The position numbers were made by a program, and so were the translations under genes. From Sorghum bicolor (taxonomy: Eukaryota; Streptophyta; Magnoliopsida; Poales; Poaceae), in assembly GCF_000003195.3 (NCBI RefSeq), contig NC_012872.2, positions 56,587,695 to 56,651,694 of the forward strand: a DNA stretch of 64,000 nucleotides, given 5' to 3'. The notes beneath the pieces were generated by a model. It ran no database searches, was not told the origin of the DNA, and worked only from the letters and a program-made list of their open reading frames with translations. Numbering within the stretch: position 1 is the stretch's first letter; every line of letters begins with the position of its first letter. Positions 11,335 to 21,060 of this stretch are shown here, one piece after another.

Positions 11335-11466
11335 GGATGCTGGGGGGGCTCTGAGCTCTCACCCCTGCCGCTCATTTCCTGCACATTTTCCTTCGCCACA
11401 TTTTGCTTTCTGAGTTGCTCGCACCGCTCGCGTGTGTTATTGCTGTGTTTAGTCGGAGGGTCTACG

Positions 11467-14400
11467 GTGGCTCATCTTCCTCCGCCGCGTCCTTCGAGGT
11501 CAGATTTTTCTGGTCCTTTGCGAGATTTTCTTAGTGTAAGGTCTGGGGGTTGGCTGCGGAGGTTTGAGGAGTGGATGCTTGAGGTGGCAGCAGCTCAAGA
11601 CCTGGAGGAGACGTTGTCCGACGTCGAAGCTTCTGTTGGTGATCTGATCAGCGCGAAGGAGTTTGAGGAGATGGCTGCAATTACCTTTGAGTTTGGGGAG
11701 TCGACAGTGAGGACGGAGGATATCGCTGACATGGTTGAAGCGCGGTTTTTCAAGGATGGCCGCGCGAAGGCTCCTCCTGCGGGTCAGACGGGGCCTGCGC
11801 CTGAAGAGGGTTATGCTGTTGTATTCAGGGACTTTTTTACCTGCGGACTTCGGATGCCTCCGTACCATTTCCTTCGCGAGGTGATGGAGAGCTTCAACAT
11901 TGAGCTACAGCATTTCAGCCCCAATGGGATACTGACCCTTAGCAAGTTTTCATGGGCATGTGAATCCTACGGAGCCATGCCCCACATTGACACTTTTTGC
12001 TCATATTTCGAACTTCAGCGCCAGCCTAAGAAGGTGAGGGATGCCGAAGGTGTTGAGTGCATTGCGCAGTTTGGAAGCTGCACGTTCATGCCGCGCCGCA
12101 CAATGCCTGGGCCAAGGTGCGAGATCTCCTACTGCCAAAAGGGCAAGTGGGAGAAGGATTGGATGAGAGCCTGGTTCTACGTGAAGACCCCCGCTGCGTC
12201 GAGGACTTTGGATGATGGTAGCGTTGATAAGGTTTACCCTTACGCATCCTTGATGAAGGATTTGAAGCCTGTCTCGAAGGTTGATCCTTCGAAACCGGTG
12301 TCGGAGGAGCAGCTTGGGGCGCGATTGGCCTGCGACAAGGCCTTTGCGCTGGCTTGCCGATACTCCGGAGGTCGGGACCTGGTCGAGGAGATGGTTGCAG
12401 CCGACTACTGGCCCCTTGGCCGCAGGACTGACGAGTTCACCATTGAAATGGTGCAAGTACCGGTCTTTGGTCCTCCGGAGGGGTTGCCGTTTCCTCGATT
12501 TGGCGCGGGTTTGCCGGAGGATGAGACGAAGGAATCTTTTCTTGACCGCGTGGAGGTTTATGCTCGGAGGATCGTTGGAAAGATCTCAGAGAAGGAATAC
12601 CTCCAACGGAAGTCCGCACTTGGGACTATGCCGCGTTTCAATCGCGTTTTTGAAGAGTTGGGGATCGAGTATGAGGATTATGCCGTTCCTCCGGAGGTTC
12701 TGCTTGGCCTGGAGAATAAGAAGGATTCATCCAAGGCCGTTGCCGCGGCGGAGGCTAAGAAAAGAAAGGGTTGTGGTGCTGTTAAACAACTTGCGAAGAA
12801 GCGCAAGGCGGAGGTTGTGCTGGAGACTCCTTTGGAGTCTTCCTCTGCCCGCTCTTCTGCTGCCGAGTCTAACTCGGTGGCTTCTGTTCCTGCGGAGGTT
12901 GCTCCTGCTGGTGGAGTTCCTGAGGTTGAAGCCTCACGCGCGGTCTCTTCTGTACGCGCGCCTTTCGGGTCCCTTCTTGGGGAGGAGTCTTCCGACGCGG
13001 AGGCCCCTGAGGCGAGTCCTGCGCGGGAGGCAAATCCTGCGGTGGCTGAGAGTCCTGCGCGGGAGGTTTTGGCTGGAGGAGGATCTCCGCCGAAGGATGG
13101 GCAAGAGGAATCCAGTGATGAGGCAGAGTCTGTCTCTGTTCGGAGGATAAAGAGGGTGGAGGCTCCTCCGCGTGCGGCTGGAGATGGTATAAACTCGTTG
13201 TACATGGGTAAAGATTTTATTTTTATTGATTCTTGTTTTTCTGCGTTTTTTGCTTGACTTGGTCTCATTTTTTTTTATTTTTCAGAGGATGTTTTTGCTG
13301 GGCTGGCTACCGCGGAGGAGTTAGCTAAAGGCGCCAGCGTTGCGCAGGAAGGACTTGCTGTTCCTCCGCGGCGTGAGCCCGCGCCTTCTGCGTTGGCAAG
13401 TAGGCCTTCGCCTGCTGATGTTATTGGTCCCGGTGGGTTTCTTCTTTTTTGTTCAACTAATTGGTTTGTTTTTTGGCATTTTATTCTAAGGTTTGTTTTT
13501 GTTTTGCGCAGGTGCTTTTGATCCTTCGATCACAGGTTGGACTGATGCCTTGCGCGAGGTTCATTCCTTGGTCGGAGGTTCGTTGTCTGGCCTCCGCCAC
13601 AGGTTTTTTGTTTCTTACGATGTTTTTTCTTAATTGTTTTTGCTTTACAGATCGTTTTCGTCAGAAGCTCCGCGGCATGGACTTTGACACGCTCCTTCGC
13701 GTGCAATATGAGCACCATAGCCTTGTACGTTTGCGATGTGTTATATTTTCCTTCGCCGTTTTTCGCTCGGAGGTTGGTTGTAATTCTTATTTTTTGAGCA
13801 GGGTCATCACATGGCTGCCGCCTTGGAGGAGCGCTGCTCCCGGGAGGTTATTTGCCGGGACGAGGCTATTGGTGCTCTGAAGAAGGAGAACGAGACCTTG
13901 GAGGTTGAGAAGGCTCGCCTGACGGAGGAGGTTAAGGAGTTTTCTTCCGTCAGGCGGGAAATTGAGTCCCTGAGAAAGGAAAGGGATGACTACAAAGCTG
14001 GGTCGGAGGCCTTGAAGAAGGATAAAGAAGATGCCGAAGCTTCGGCGGCTGTCCTCCGCACGAGTGTCACTGAGGCGGGGAGAGTTAGGGACTTGGCCCT
14101 GCAGCGAGCCGAGAAGGCGGAGGACATTGCTGAACGCCTTCGCAAAGAGCTTGACGCTGAGCGGACGTCTGCGGCTGAGCTGCAGACTCGCATACAGAAG
14201 GCGGAAGCGGAGGCTGCAGCTATTGTTGGGCTCTATGCCGACTCGCTGGCGAAGTTTGGGGGTAGCACCTCTGCTCCTCCGCCCGGCGGCGACGTTGGGG
14301 CTGCCCTCGCATGGCTGAAGTCTCATATCTGCATGCTCCCTGATTTTGTCGGGGGCGCTGTTGATTTTGGGGCTTTGGCCGCGGTTAGCTCCTTTGCTAA

Positions 14401-14844
14401 GCTGCTGCGCCGCGGAGGTTGCTCCCACGCGGAGGATGTTGCCAAGGAGGAGTTTGCCACGGCGGAGGATGTTGGCGAGGGCACCTCTAGCCTGCGCAAA
14501 TCTGTCCGGAACTTCATCAGTTCGTTCTGGATTAGGTTTGGGCGGGCTGAGGCGAAGAAGATGGCGGAGGCTCGTCGCGCTGAGGTATTTTTGATTTGGT
14601 TTTTTCTTTTTGTATTTTGTTTTGCTGCTTTGCAATGTTATTTAAGATGGGTATTTTGTAGGAGATTGCGAAGAAGAAGGCTAAGATTGACAAGGCCGGT
14701 CCTTCGCGTCCACCAAGCGAGGCGCATCCTCCGACCCAGGCTGAAGCGGAGGCTCGTGATGCTGGTGCCAAAGCTCCAGAGGGGTCTGCTGCCAGGGTTC
14801 CAGAGCAGCCCGAGACTTCTGCTCCTCCTCCGCCTCAGGTGTGA
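11467..14844 (+). CDS. Antisense six-exon gene of element A (Transposase_28-type protein)
   Basis: Exons are 11467-13207, 13286-13432, 13512-13577, 13651-13724, 13802-14584 and 14662-14844, giving a continuous 997-aa frame. Introns are 73-79 bp, all GT-AG. Residues about 110-190 carry the domain I recognise as Pfam Transposase_28 ('putative gypsy type transposon': FRDFFTCGLRMPPYHFLREV, then LTLSKFSWACES). This is followed by WMRAWFYV, a bipartite lysine-rich nuclear-signal-like segment near residue 430, an acidic Ser/Glu-rich low-complexity region, and in exon 5 a coiled coil (about residues 680-800). The function is unknown despite the Pfam name; no DDE triad was seen. The conserved N-terminus begins at GTG GCT; the only upstream in-frame ATG (11239) precedes the TATA box. 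Alternatives are a start at the Met codon near 11574 or a non-AUG start. Confidence 0.8.
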
Positions 14845-14996
14845 GGCTTTTTAGTTTTTAGGTTTTTCTTAGTCTTTTTTGCGTCCAAGCATGTGACGCT
14901 TTTTTGTAAGTAAGGCCGGAGGTTTTGCTTAATTTGTAAAGACTGTTGAAAATGTAATATATTGAGTTGTTTTCAGATAAGCCTTTGTTTTACACT

Positions 14997-15040
14997 TTGA
15001 TCCTGCGCAGGTCTCTGGCGGAGGACCTGCGCAGGATCAA
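14997..15040. repeat. Perfect 17-bp hairpin between the antisense ORFs, element A
   Basis: TTGATCCTGCGCAGGTC (14997-15013) and its exact reverse complement (15024-15040) enclose a 10-nt loop. It lies about 150 bp after the stop of the six-exon gene. The stem is present in B and, mutated, in C. Confidence 0.9.
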
Positions 15041-15731
15041 TACATTACTCCCCTTTCAATTTTTTACAAAGGGATTTATGTTTCTGGCGAATTGTGGGAG
15101 TACTGGCGAATTGCCTTCCCTAACATGAGGGTGGTGGATATGTTTGAGTTTGTTGGATATGACCTAAATGACGAACGATCTGAATTCGTCCGGTCGCTTG
15201 CGCGCCGAGGTTCATGGCCTCCGGCTTAGGTGGTTGTTTTTGCTTTATTTTTCGTTTATCGTAGGTTATGTGTGTATTTCTTTGACAAGGTTTGTTGCTT
15301 TTACGCAGCCGCCATATCCTATCCTTCGCATCTTTGGTGAGAAGGATAGGGTACGCTGGGTGTCGGATGTTTCCGAGGATTTGGCTGAGCCTTTTCTCCA
15401 TGGATATCCGGAGGTTCGAAAGCTTCGTAATACGTTTTGGTTTTATCCTTCGTAATAAGTTTTGGTTTTGAAGTTTCTCTCTTTTTTTGTACAGGTTGTG
15501 AGGTCTGGTCCAGAGGATGTTCTTCCTTCGAACTTTGTCGAAGGAAGCTACGTTACCCCTGTGACGTTCAAGCGTGGAGATCTGTATGCGAGGGGTTACC
15601 TGATTGATTGGTGGCGCCATAAGTATCCTACGCGTAGTATTGATGACTTAGTTGATTTTCTTGTTCGTGATTACTGCGATGAGCTTAGGCTTATTCCAGA
15701 TTCGTATGTAAAAATTGTGCGAGGGTCTTAG
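15035..15731 (+). CDS. Second antisense ORF of element A (exons a, b, c)
   Basis: Three protein-like blocks lie on the + strand. Block a (15035-15229) contains GIYVSGELWEYWRIAFPN and ends RGSWPPA followed by TAG. Block b (15309-15413, 105 nt) and block c (15495-15731, 237 nt) are joined by a GT-AG intron in phase 0 and encode PPYPILRIFGEKDRVRW through to IVRGS and a stop. Block lengths b and c are identical in B. The role of block a is unresolved: its in-frame TAG sits directly before a GTGGTT donor in A and B alike. Block a may be reached by splicing from CAG|GTGTGA at the end of the six-exon gene, giving a longer protein. No known domain was recognised. Splicing is inferred from sequence only. 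Confidence 0.5.
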
Positions 15732-17182
15732 AACCTTCGACTCTTGACGGTCGAAGGATGTTTTTCGTTTTTGGTTGTAAACTTTTGTTGTTTATAGTTA
15801 ATAAAGATCAGACATTTTGACCATTGCTTTGGCCATGTTCTTCGCACCTTTTAGCTTTATTTTTATTTCAACCTTCGCGCTATAACGTTTATACATTGCA
15901 ACGTCACGGTGGTGTTGATCCTAAGGATCTTTGTGTTGCTGTGGCCTGCTTGTGCTTGATGCTCGATGTTGCGAAGGTGGTGTTGATTTTTTCTTGCGCG
16001 GAGGATCGCCGCTTCTTGGCCTTAGAACCTTTGACTTTATTGGTGCGAAGGAGCCTCCGCTGAATTGTGCTACTTTTTCCCTTTGCTCGACTCCCGTGGA
16101 GTGTTGTCGAGGAGAACCTTCGGGTATCTGAGTCGGAGGTTCTGAAGGGACGTTACGAGACTTCGTGCGATACCCTTCAGAGACCTCTGAGTCTGATTTC
16201 CATTATTTCTGTTGTGGCTGTACACGACTTTGTAGTCGATGTTCATCACAACGCCGCAGTTCTATTATTACGAAGCTTCGTGCAATACAAACTTTTGTTG
16301 CTGTTGTGAGGCTAACTCCTGCTTCCATGGTGGCCTATGATTTTTGCTTTTTGACTGCTAGGTTTGCACTCGATGCTCGGGTCTTTGTATACTGATCCTG
16401 ATTGAGGGTGGGGGCAAGGTGAGCCTGGTTTTATAGGCTTTCATGCATTTATTTTATGTACTCTGTTAGGTTAAAATTTATTATCGGGTTATTGATGGTT
16501 GTTGTGGTAGTTGGTTTTGCTGTACCTGACTGAGAGTTATTGTAGTTTTGTTTTATTTTCACACTTTGTTTGTTGGGGGTCTGCTTAGAGTAGCAGGATA
16601 CCTTCGACCTTATTTAGGTGAAGGTTATGTGAGTTTTGTTGAGGTCTGTCTTGTGAATGTTAAACCTCCGCTGCCTTTTGGCAAAAATAATATAGTTCCT
16701 GATGCCTGATTGTCCTCAGGTCTTTGTCAGGTCTGAAGGTTTTGTTCCTTCTGGCCATGTTGTGATGCCTGAGGAGGACAGGACTTTTTCACTTTTTGGC
16801 CATGCTATCCTTGCTGCCCGGCTCTTGGCTAGGTCTTTTGCTAAGGATTTGGTGTTTTTTCACCTTTGAGGACGTTCCGAGCTTTCTTAGCTTTTGGATG
16901 AATGCTGCGGAGGGTCCTTGTGATCACGTGATGATTTGTCGAATGCTACAGCCTCGTTGATGGCTGTTTTTCGACTTTTGGGCTTTGGTTCTGGGGTGGA
17001 TTCCTCTTTATATCTCAGAGGTTTTTACATAGGTTCTGCCTCGTTAAAAACCTCACCTCCTGGTAGGAGTACCCCTGTGAGGAAAAGAGTGCAGACCTTG
17101 GAATGCGAAAAAGTAGAGAAAAAGAAAACAAGCGTATTTAGGGATGTGGATGCCGTCGCTTATTTTGCGGGGTCATCCTTAC
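15732..17182. other. Non-coding spacer of element A between pol and antisense ORFs
   Basis: No open frame with conserved sequence is present. The spacer matches the B spacer (39416-41087) in inverted orientation and is dense in CCTTCG, CGAAGG and CGGAGG words. It contains TTCGACTCTTGACGGTCGAA, a short inverted repeat at 15737-15756, also partly present in B. Confidence 0.6.
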
Positions 17183-19739
17183 ACTCAAATGTAAAATCTA
17201 CGTAGATTGTCGACGTTCCACGTGTGGGTGGAGGTTCTACCTTCGAGGTCTTTCAGGTAGAAGGATCCTGACCTTCCCGCTTGTATTGCTGTATAAGGTC
17301 CTTCCCACTTGGGTTGCATTTTACCAGCGTTTGGGTGATCTCCCTTTTTCCTGAGTACCAGGTCCCCATCTTGTATGTCTTTCCGTACTACCTTGCGGTC
17401 TCTCCATTTCTTGGTTTCTTGTTGATACATGGTAATGTTCTCCACCGCCTCAAGTCTTATTGATTCTAAGGTTTCCTTGCAGTAGTCTTCATCTTCAGCC
17501 AACTGCTGCTTCATGGAACGCAGGCTTTGGTGTTTGATTTCTTCGGGCAACATTGCCTCTTCCCCATACAAGAGCTTGAATGGAGTAAACCCAGTTGTTC
17601 TTGAAACTGTTGTGTTATGTGACCACACAACTCTGGGTAGCTCGTCAACCCATTTCCCCTTTCGCAGGTTGAGTAAGGTCTTGGAGATTGCAGAGAATAT
17701 TATTCTGTTTGCTCTCTCCACGGCCCCATTTGACTCTGGGTGGTAGACGGACGCGAAAGCAATTTTGGTTCCTATGTGATGGCAGAATTCCTTGAACCTG
17801 TCTGAATCAAACTGCTTTCCGTTGTCAACTGTGAGAAGTCTTGGAACTCCGAATCTACAGACTATGTTCTGCCAGAAAAATTTCCTGATCGTTTCAGAGG
17901 TTATGGTTGCCAGTGGCTTAGCTTCGATCCATCTTGTGAAGTATTCGATGGCCACGACGGCAAACTTGTTTCCCCCCTGTGCAGTTGGCATCGGTCCTAC
18001 CAGGTCCATTCCCCATCTCTGCAACGGCCATGATGCTGATATAAGCTGAGTTGGTGCTGAAGGTCCTGACTGAATTGGTGAGAAGGTTTGGCAGGCTTTG
18101 CATGTCTTCACTATTTCTTCAGCATCTTTGATGTGAGTTGGCCAGTAGAAGCCTTGTCTTAATGCTTTAGCAGACAATGCGCGAGGTCCAATGTGAGACC
18201 CGCACATTCCAGAGTGTATCTCTTGCAGGAGCTCTCTGCCCTCGCTTTGTGATATGCATCTCAGCAAAGGTTGGACTACGGCTTTCTTGTACAGGATCCC
18301 GTCAATGGTGGTGTAATTCCTTGCTCTTGCCTCCATCCTCTTGGCTATTGCTTCGTCATCTGCAGCTGTCTTGCCTTTGAGGCAATCAGCTATTGCCTGC
18401 CTCCAATCTTCGCTTTCTGTCAGCAGGACTGAGCGAAAAGCTTTTGGCAACGATTCGGTTGCGGGTGTTGCAATAATCTGGTGGAAGGTTCCTTCTGGCA
18501 AGGGGGCGTTGTTGGCTGCTGCTTTCGCTAGCTCGTCTGCCTCGTAGTTCTCGGCTCTTGGAATGTACTGCAGAGTGAATCCCTTGAACCTTCTCTCCAG
18601 GCCTCTTACGACGGCCAGATATCTTGCCAGCTCCGGGTTGTGTGCTAGGTATTCCTTCTCCACTTGCCCTGCCACCACCTGGGAGTCTGTTTTGATGAGT
18701 AGGGTTTTTGCTCCCGAAGCCTTAGCTTTGTTCAGCCCGAGGATGAGACCTTCATACTCAGCTATGTTGTTTGTTGCTTTGAATTCGAGTCGTACAACAA
18801 ACTTTAGTTTGAGTCCAGATGGTGCGATTAGAACGGCTGCTGCTCCTGCTCCTGCTTGACCCCAGGCACCATCTGTATACAACGTCCACGGTTGATCGAC
18901 TACCTTCTCCTCCTCTTTGTTCGAAGGTGTCCAATCTGCCATGAAGTCAGCCAGGGCTTGAGATTTGATGGAGGTTCTGGGGACATAGGTGATGTCAAAC
19001 TGTGACAGTTCGGCCGCCCATTTTCCTATACGTCCGGAAGCCTCTTTGTTCCTAAGGATATCACCCAATGGCTGCGAAGTGGGTACTTTAATCTCATGGC
19101 TTTGGAAGTAATGCTTGAGCTTACTTGATGCACACAAGACCGCGTACGCGATTTTTTCTATCTCCGTGTAGTTCAACTTTGCTCCTGACAGAGCTTCGGA
19201 TACGTAGTAAACGGGCCTTTGCACCGTTCCCTTGCTGTCGCTTGTCTCGTGCACCAGGACACCACTGACAGCGTGCTCGGAGGCAGCCACATACAGTAGT
19301 AGTGGGGTGTCTGGCTCAAGCACTGTTACCACCAGGTTGGTTGCAATGTAATTCTTGAGCTGCCTGAAGGCCTCTGATTGTTCCGGACCCCATTCTGTTT
19401 TACCTTCTCCTCTCAGCACTTTGAAGAATGGAAGGCTCCGTTCTGCGGATCTTGAAATGAATCTGTTGAGGGCTGCTATTCGGCCAGTCAGCCTTTGCAC
19501 TTCTTTCTTGCTTGAAGGTTCCGCCATTGACATGATTGCCTTTGTCTTGTTTGGGTTTGCTTTGATTCCTTCAGGACTGATAATATATCCCAGCATTTTC
19601 CCTTTGCTGACCCCGAATACGCATTTCTCCGGGTTGAGTTTCAGCCCGGCGGTTCTGAGGTTGACAAAGGTTTCCTGTAGGTCCTTGATATGATCTTCTT
19701 TGCGCTTGCTCATGACGACAACGTCGTCAACGTAGGCTA
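17183..19739 (-). pseudogene. 5'-truncated Tat-lineage pol of element A
   Basis: The frame starts abruptly at AYVDDVVV, the RT catalytic motif, and runs without a stop to the C-terminus DNLRRFYI. It contains the RT thumb, the first RNase H ([16 protein letters not shown]), the second 'archaeal-type' RNase H typical of Tat elements ([17 protein letters not shown], then [11 protein letters not shown]), the integrase HHCC zinc finger ([10 protein letters not shown] to CKACQTF), and the D-D-E core ([27 protein letters not shown]). Everything before YVDD is absent: about 1,030 residues compared with element B. The remaining sequence is nearly identical to B. Confidence 0.9.
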
Positions 19740-19797
19740 GTAGAGCGCAAGGCTCTTAACCTTGTGGTCGTGGGTTCGAGCCCCACGGTGGGCGCCA
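19740..19797 (+). other. tRNA-Lys(CUU)-derived 58-nt segment at the primer site of element A
   Basis: The + strand reads as tRNA-Lys positions 19 to 76: the 3' part of the D arm (TAGAGC), the anticodon stem CAAGG/CCTTG with loop CTCTTAA (anticodon CTT), the variable loop, the T arm GTGGG-TTCGAGC-CCCAC, the acceptor strand GGTGGGC, the discriminator G and CCA. Element B has only the normal 18-nt primer-binding site (33732-33749) complementary to the same tRNA 3' end. CCA is not encoded in plant nuclear tRNA genes, so the source was a mature tRNA copied by reverse transcriptase. The 5' third of the tRNA is missing, so it is not a tRNA gene. Confidence 0.93.
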
Positions 19798-19798
19798 A

Positions 19799-20533
19799 TG
19801 TTGGGGAGAGGCTCTCCGCACTCCCCAGCAGTACGGTGAATCGTGAACCTTCTCACTCGGTGCCGTGAGAGGTTTGAGCTCCAACGGACAGTAGGCTCGA
19901 CAGTAGGTGAAAATAGTGAATGCTCTCTCCCTCTTTTATTAATGTCGGCGTGCTCCTTTTATAGGGCTCGGAAACCGACCTAAGACAGTTACAGATATGC
20001 CCCGTGACGGTGGGGGAATATTCCAGCATATTCGTACATCACAGTCTGCTGATCCTAAGTTACTTGCGTAATTTCACACTACAGGCTCTCCACGCGCTCC
20101 TCGTCCGGGGCTTCAGACTGTCGAACGCTCGTATCCTTCGCCCGGCAGTCGATCCTTCGACTCTTCCGCGTCGAAGGTTCCCTGAGCCGGCTGAGTCGGA
20201 GGTTGCTCGGGTTGGCCACCTCGGAGGCCGCTCGGCTCAGATGCGCCGGAGGTTTATCTCCTCCGCCGCATCTCCCGAACATCCTTCGCCATAGGAAAGC
20301 TCGAAGGTTCCCCCCTTCTTCGCCCGCAGATCTCCGCCGGTGCTCCAGTCCCTGCATATGCTCAACATAGCGAGAGTCATGTCAACGTTAGCCTTTCTCA
20401 GGGTCCTCCGCATGCATCTGCACGGAGGTTTCCTGGGTGGAGGATAGCCTTAGACGCTACCAGGTCGGAGGTTACTCGGGTGAAGGATAACCTCAGACGC
20501 TACCAGGGTGAAGGATGCGGCCATTTCCCAACA
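19799..20533 (-). repeat. 5' LTR of element A
   Basis: It is 735 bp, the same length as its partner. On the - strand it contains the TATA box CCCTATAAAAGG near 19953-19964. One spacer base (19798) separates it from the CCA end of the tRNA-derived segment. The outer end is followed by the ATATC duplication. Confidence 0.93.
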
Positions 20534-20538
20534 ATATC

Positions 20539-20849
20539 AATACTCCCTAATCATGAGTTTCATAAGTTGTTTTTAAATAGATTTACATATTTTAACTAAA
20601 ACATTATTATGTCATATCAGTATTGGTAATTTAACTTTTACAACTCTATAATATATAAAATAATACTACACACATGTAATTTGTGATCTAACAATAAAAA
20701 AGTTCGGTGCTAGGATGCAATATGAGTTTCAACTTAATTAACATGCAGAAAACAATAATACTAAGACCTAAACTTTTTAAGAAAAATAACTTTAGAATAA
20801 AAAATAAAAACACACACACTAGAGTTTCTACTTAAATACTCCCTCCGTC
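20539..20849. other. AT-rich intergenic, nothing recognised
   Basis: This is AT-rich sequence to the right of element A. ACTCCCTCCGTCTCAAAG at about 20838 resembles one Stowaway/Mariner-type terminal repeat, but I could not find a convincing partner end. Confidence 0.4.
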
Positions 20850-21060
20850 TCAAAGACCGACGTCAATGTCTCGTGGAGCAGGATGGAGCAGAGCAGCGCC
20901 CACTGCAACGGGCGGAGGAAGTCGGCGAGCAGCAGATAGAGGCCGTAGAGCACGAGAGCGCGGTGGCGAGGCCCGCGTGCGCCATGGTGATGTAGAGGGA
21001 GAGGAAGGGGTGGTGGATTTGGGGGGTTTCCGATCGCGCGTGGGAGTTGCGGTCACGTGT
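20850..21060 (-). pseudogene. Gene fragment, possibly TMEM245-like transmembrane protein
   Basis: GC-rich sequence in an AT-rich setting reads on the - strand as ALVLYGLYLLLADFLRPLQW followed by ALLCSILL. The hydrophobic stretch followed by DFLRPLQWA resembles plant TMEM245-type (AI-2E transporter family) proteins as I remember them. No complete exon, start or continuation is visible. It lies directly next to a Stowaway-like end, so capture by a transposon is possible. The identification is tentative. Confidence 0.35.

Larger units (their letters stand above)
10242..20533 (-). mobile_element. Element A: 5'-truncated Tat-lineage Ty3/gypsy retrotransposon
   Basis: This 10,292-bp element is flanked by the perfect 5-bp target duplication ATATC (10237-10241 and 20534-20538). 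It reads on the - strand: 5' LTR 19799-20533, tRNA-derived sequence at the primer site, a pol frame starting at the RT active site, a non-coding spacer, antisense genes on the + strand, the polypurine tract (complement at 10977-10990) and 3' LTR 10242-10976. Compared with element B, about 3.1 kb holding gag, protease and the N-terminal half of RT is missing. The two LTRs differ at only 3 sites by eye, so it inserted recently. It cannot be autonomous. Confidence 0.92.

Noticed and set aside
12678..13268. Long frames opposite to the six-exon antisense gene (also 11500-11868 and 13787-14635)
   Set aside because: They are shadows: the spliced gene on the other strand has conserved domains, exon borders and equal exon lengths in three copies, while these frames do not persist between copies.
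19740..19797. A functional tRNA-Lys gene
   Set aside because: Positions 1-18, including the 5' acceptor strand and much of the D arm and A box, are absent, and CCA is present. It is a retrotranscribed tRNA fragment at the primer site.
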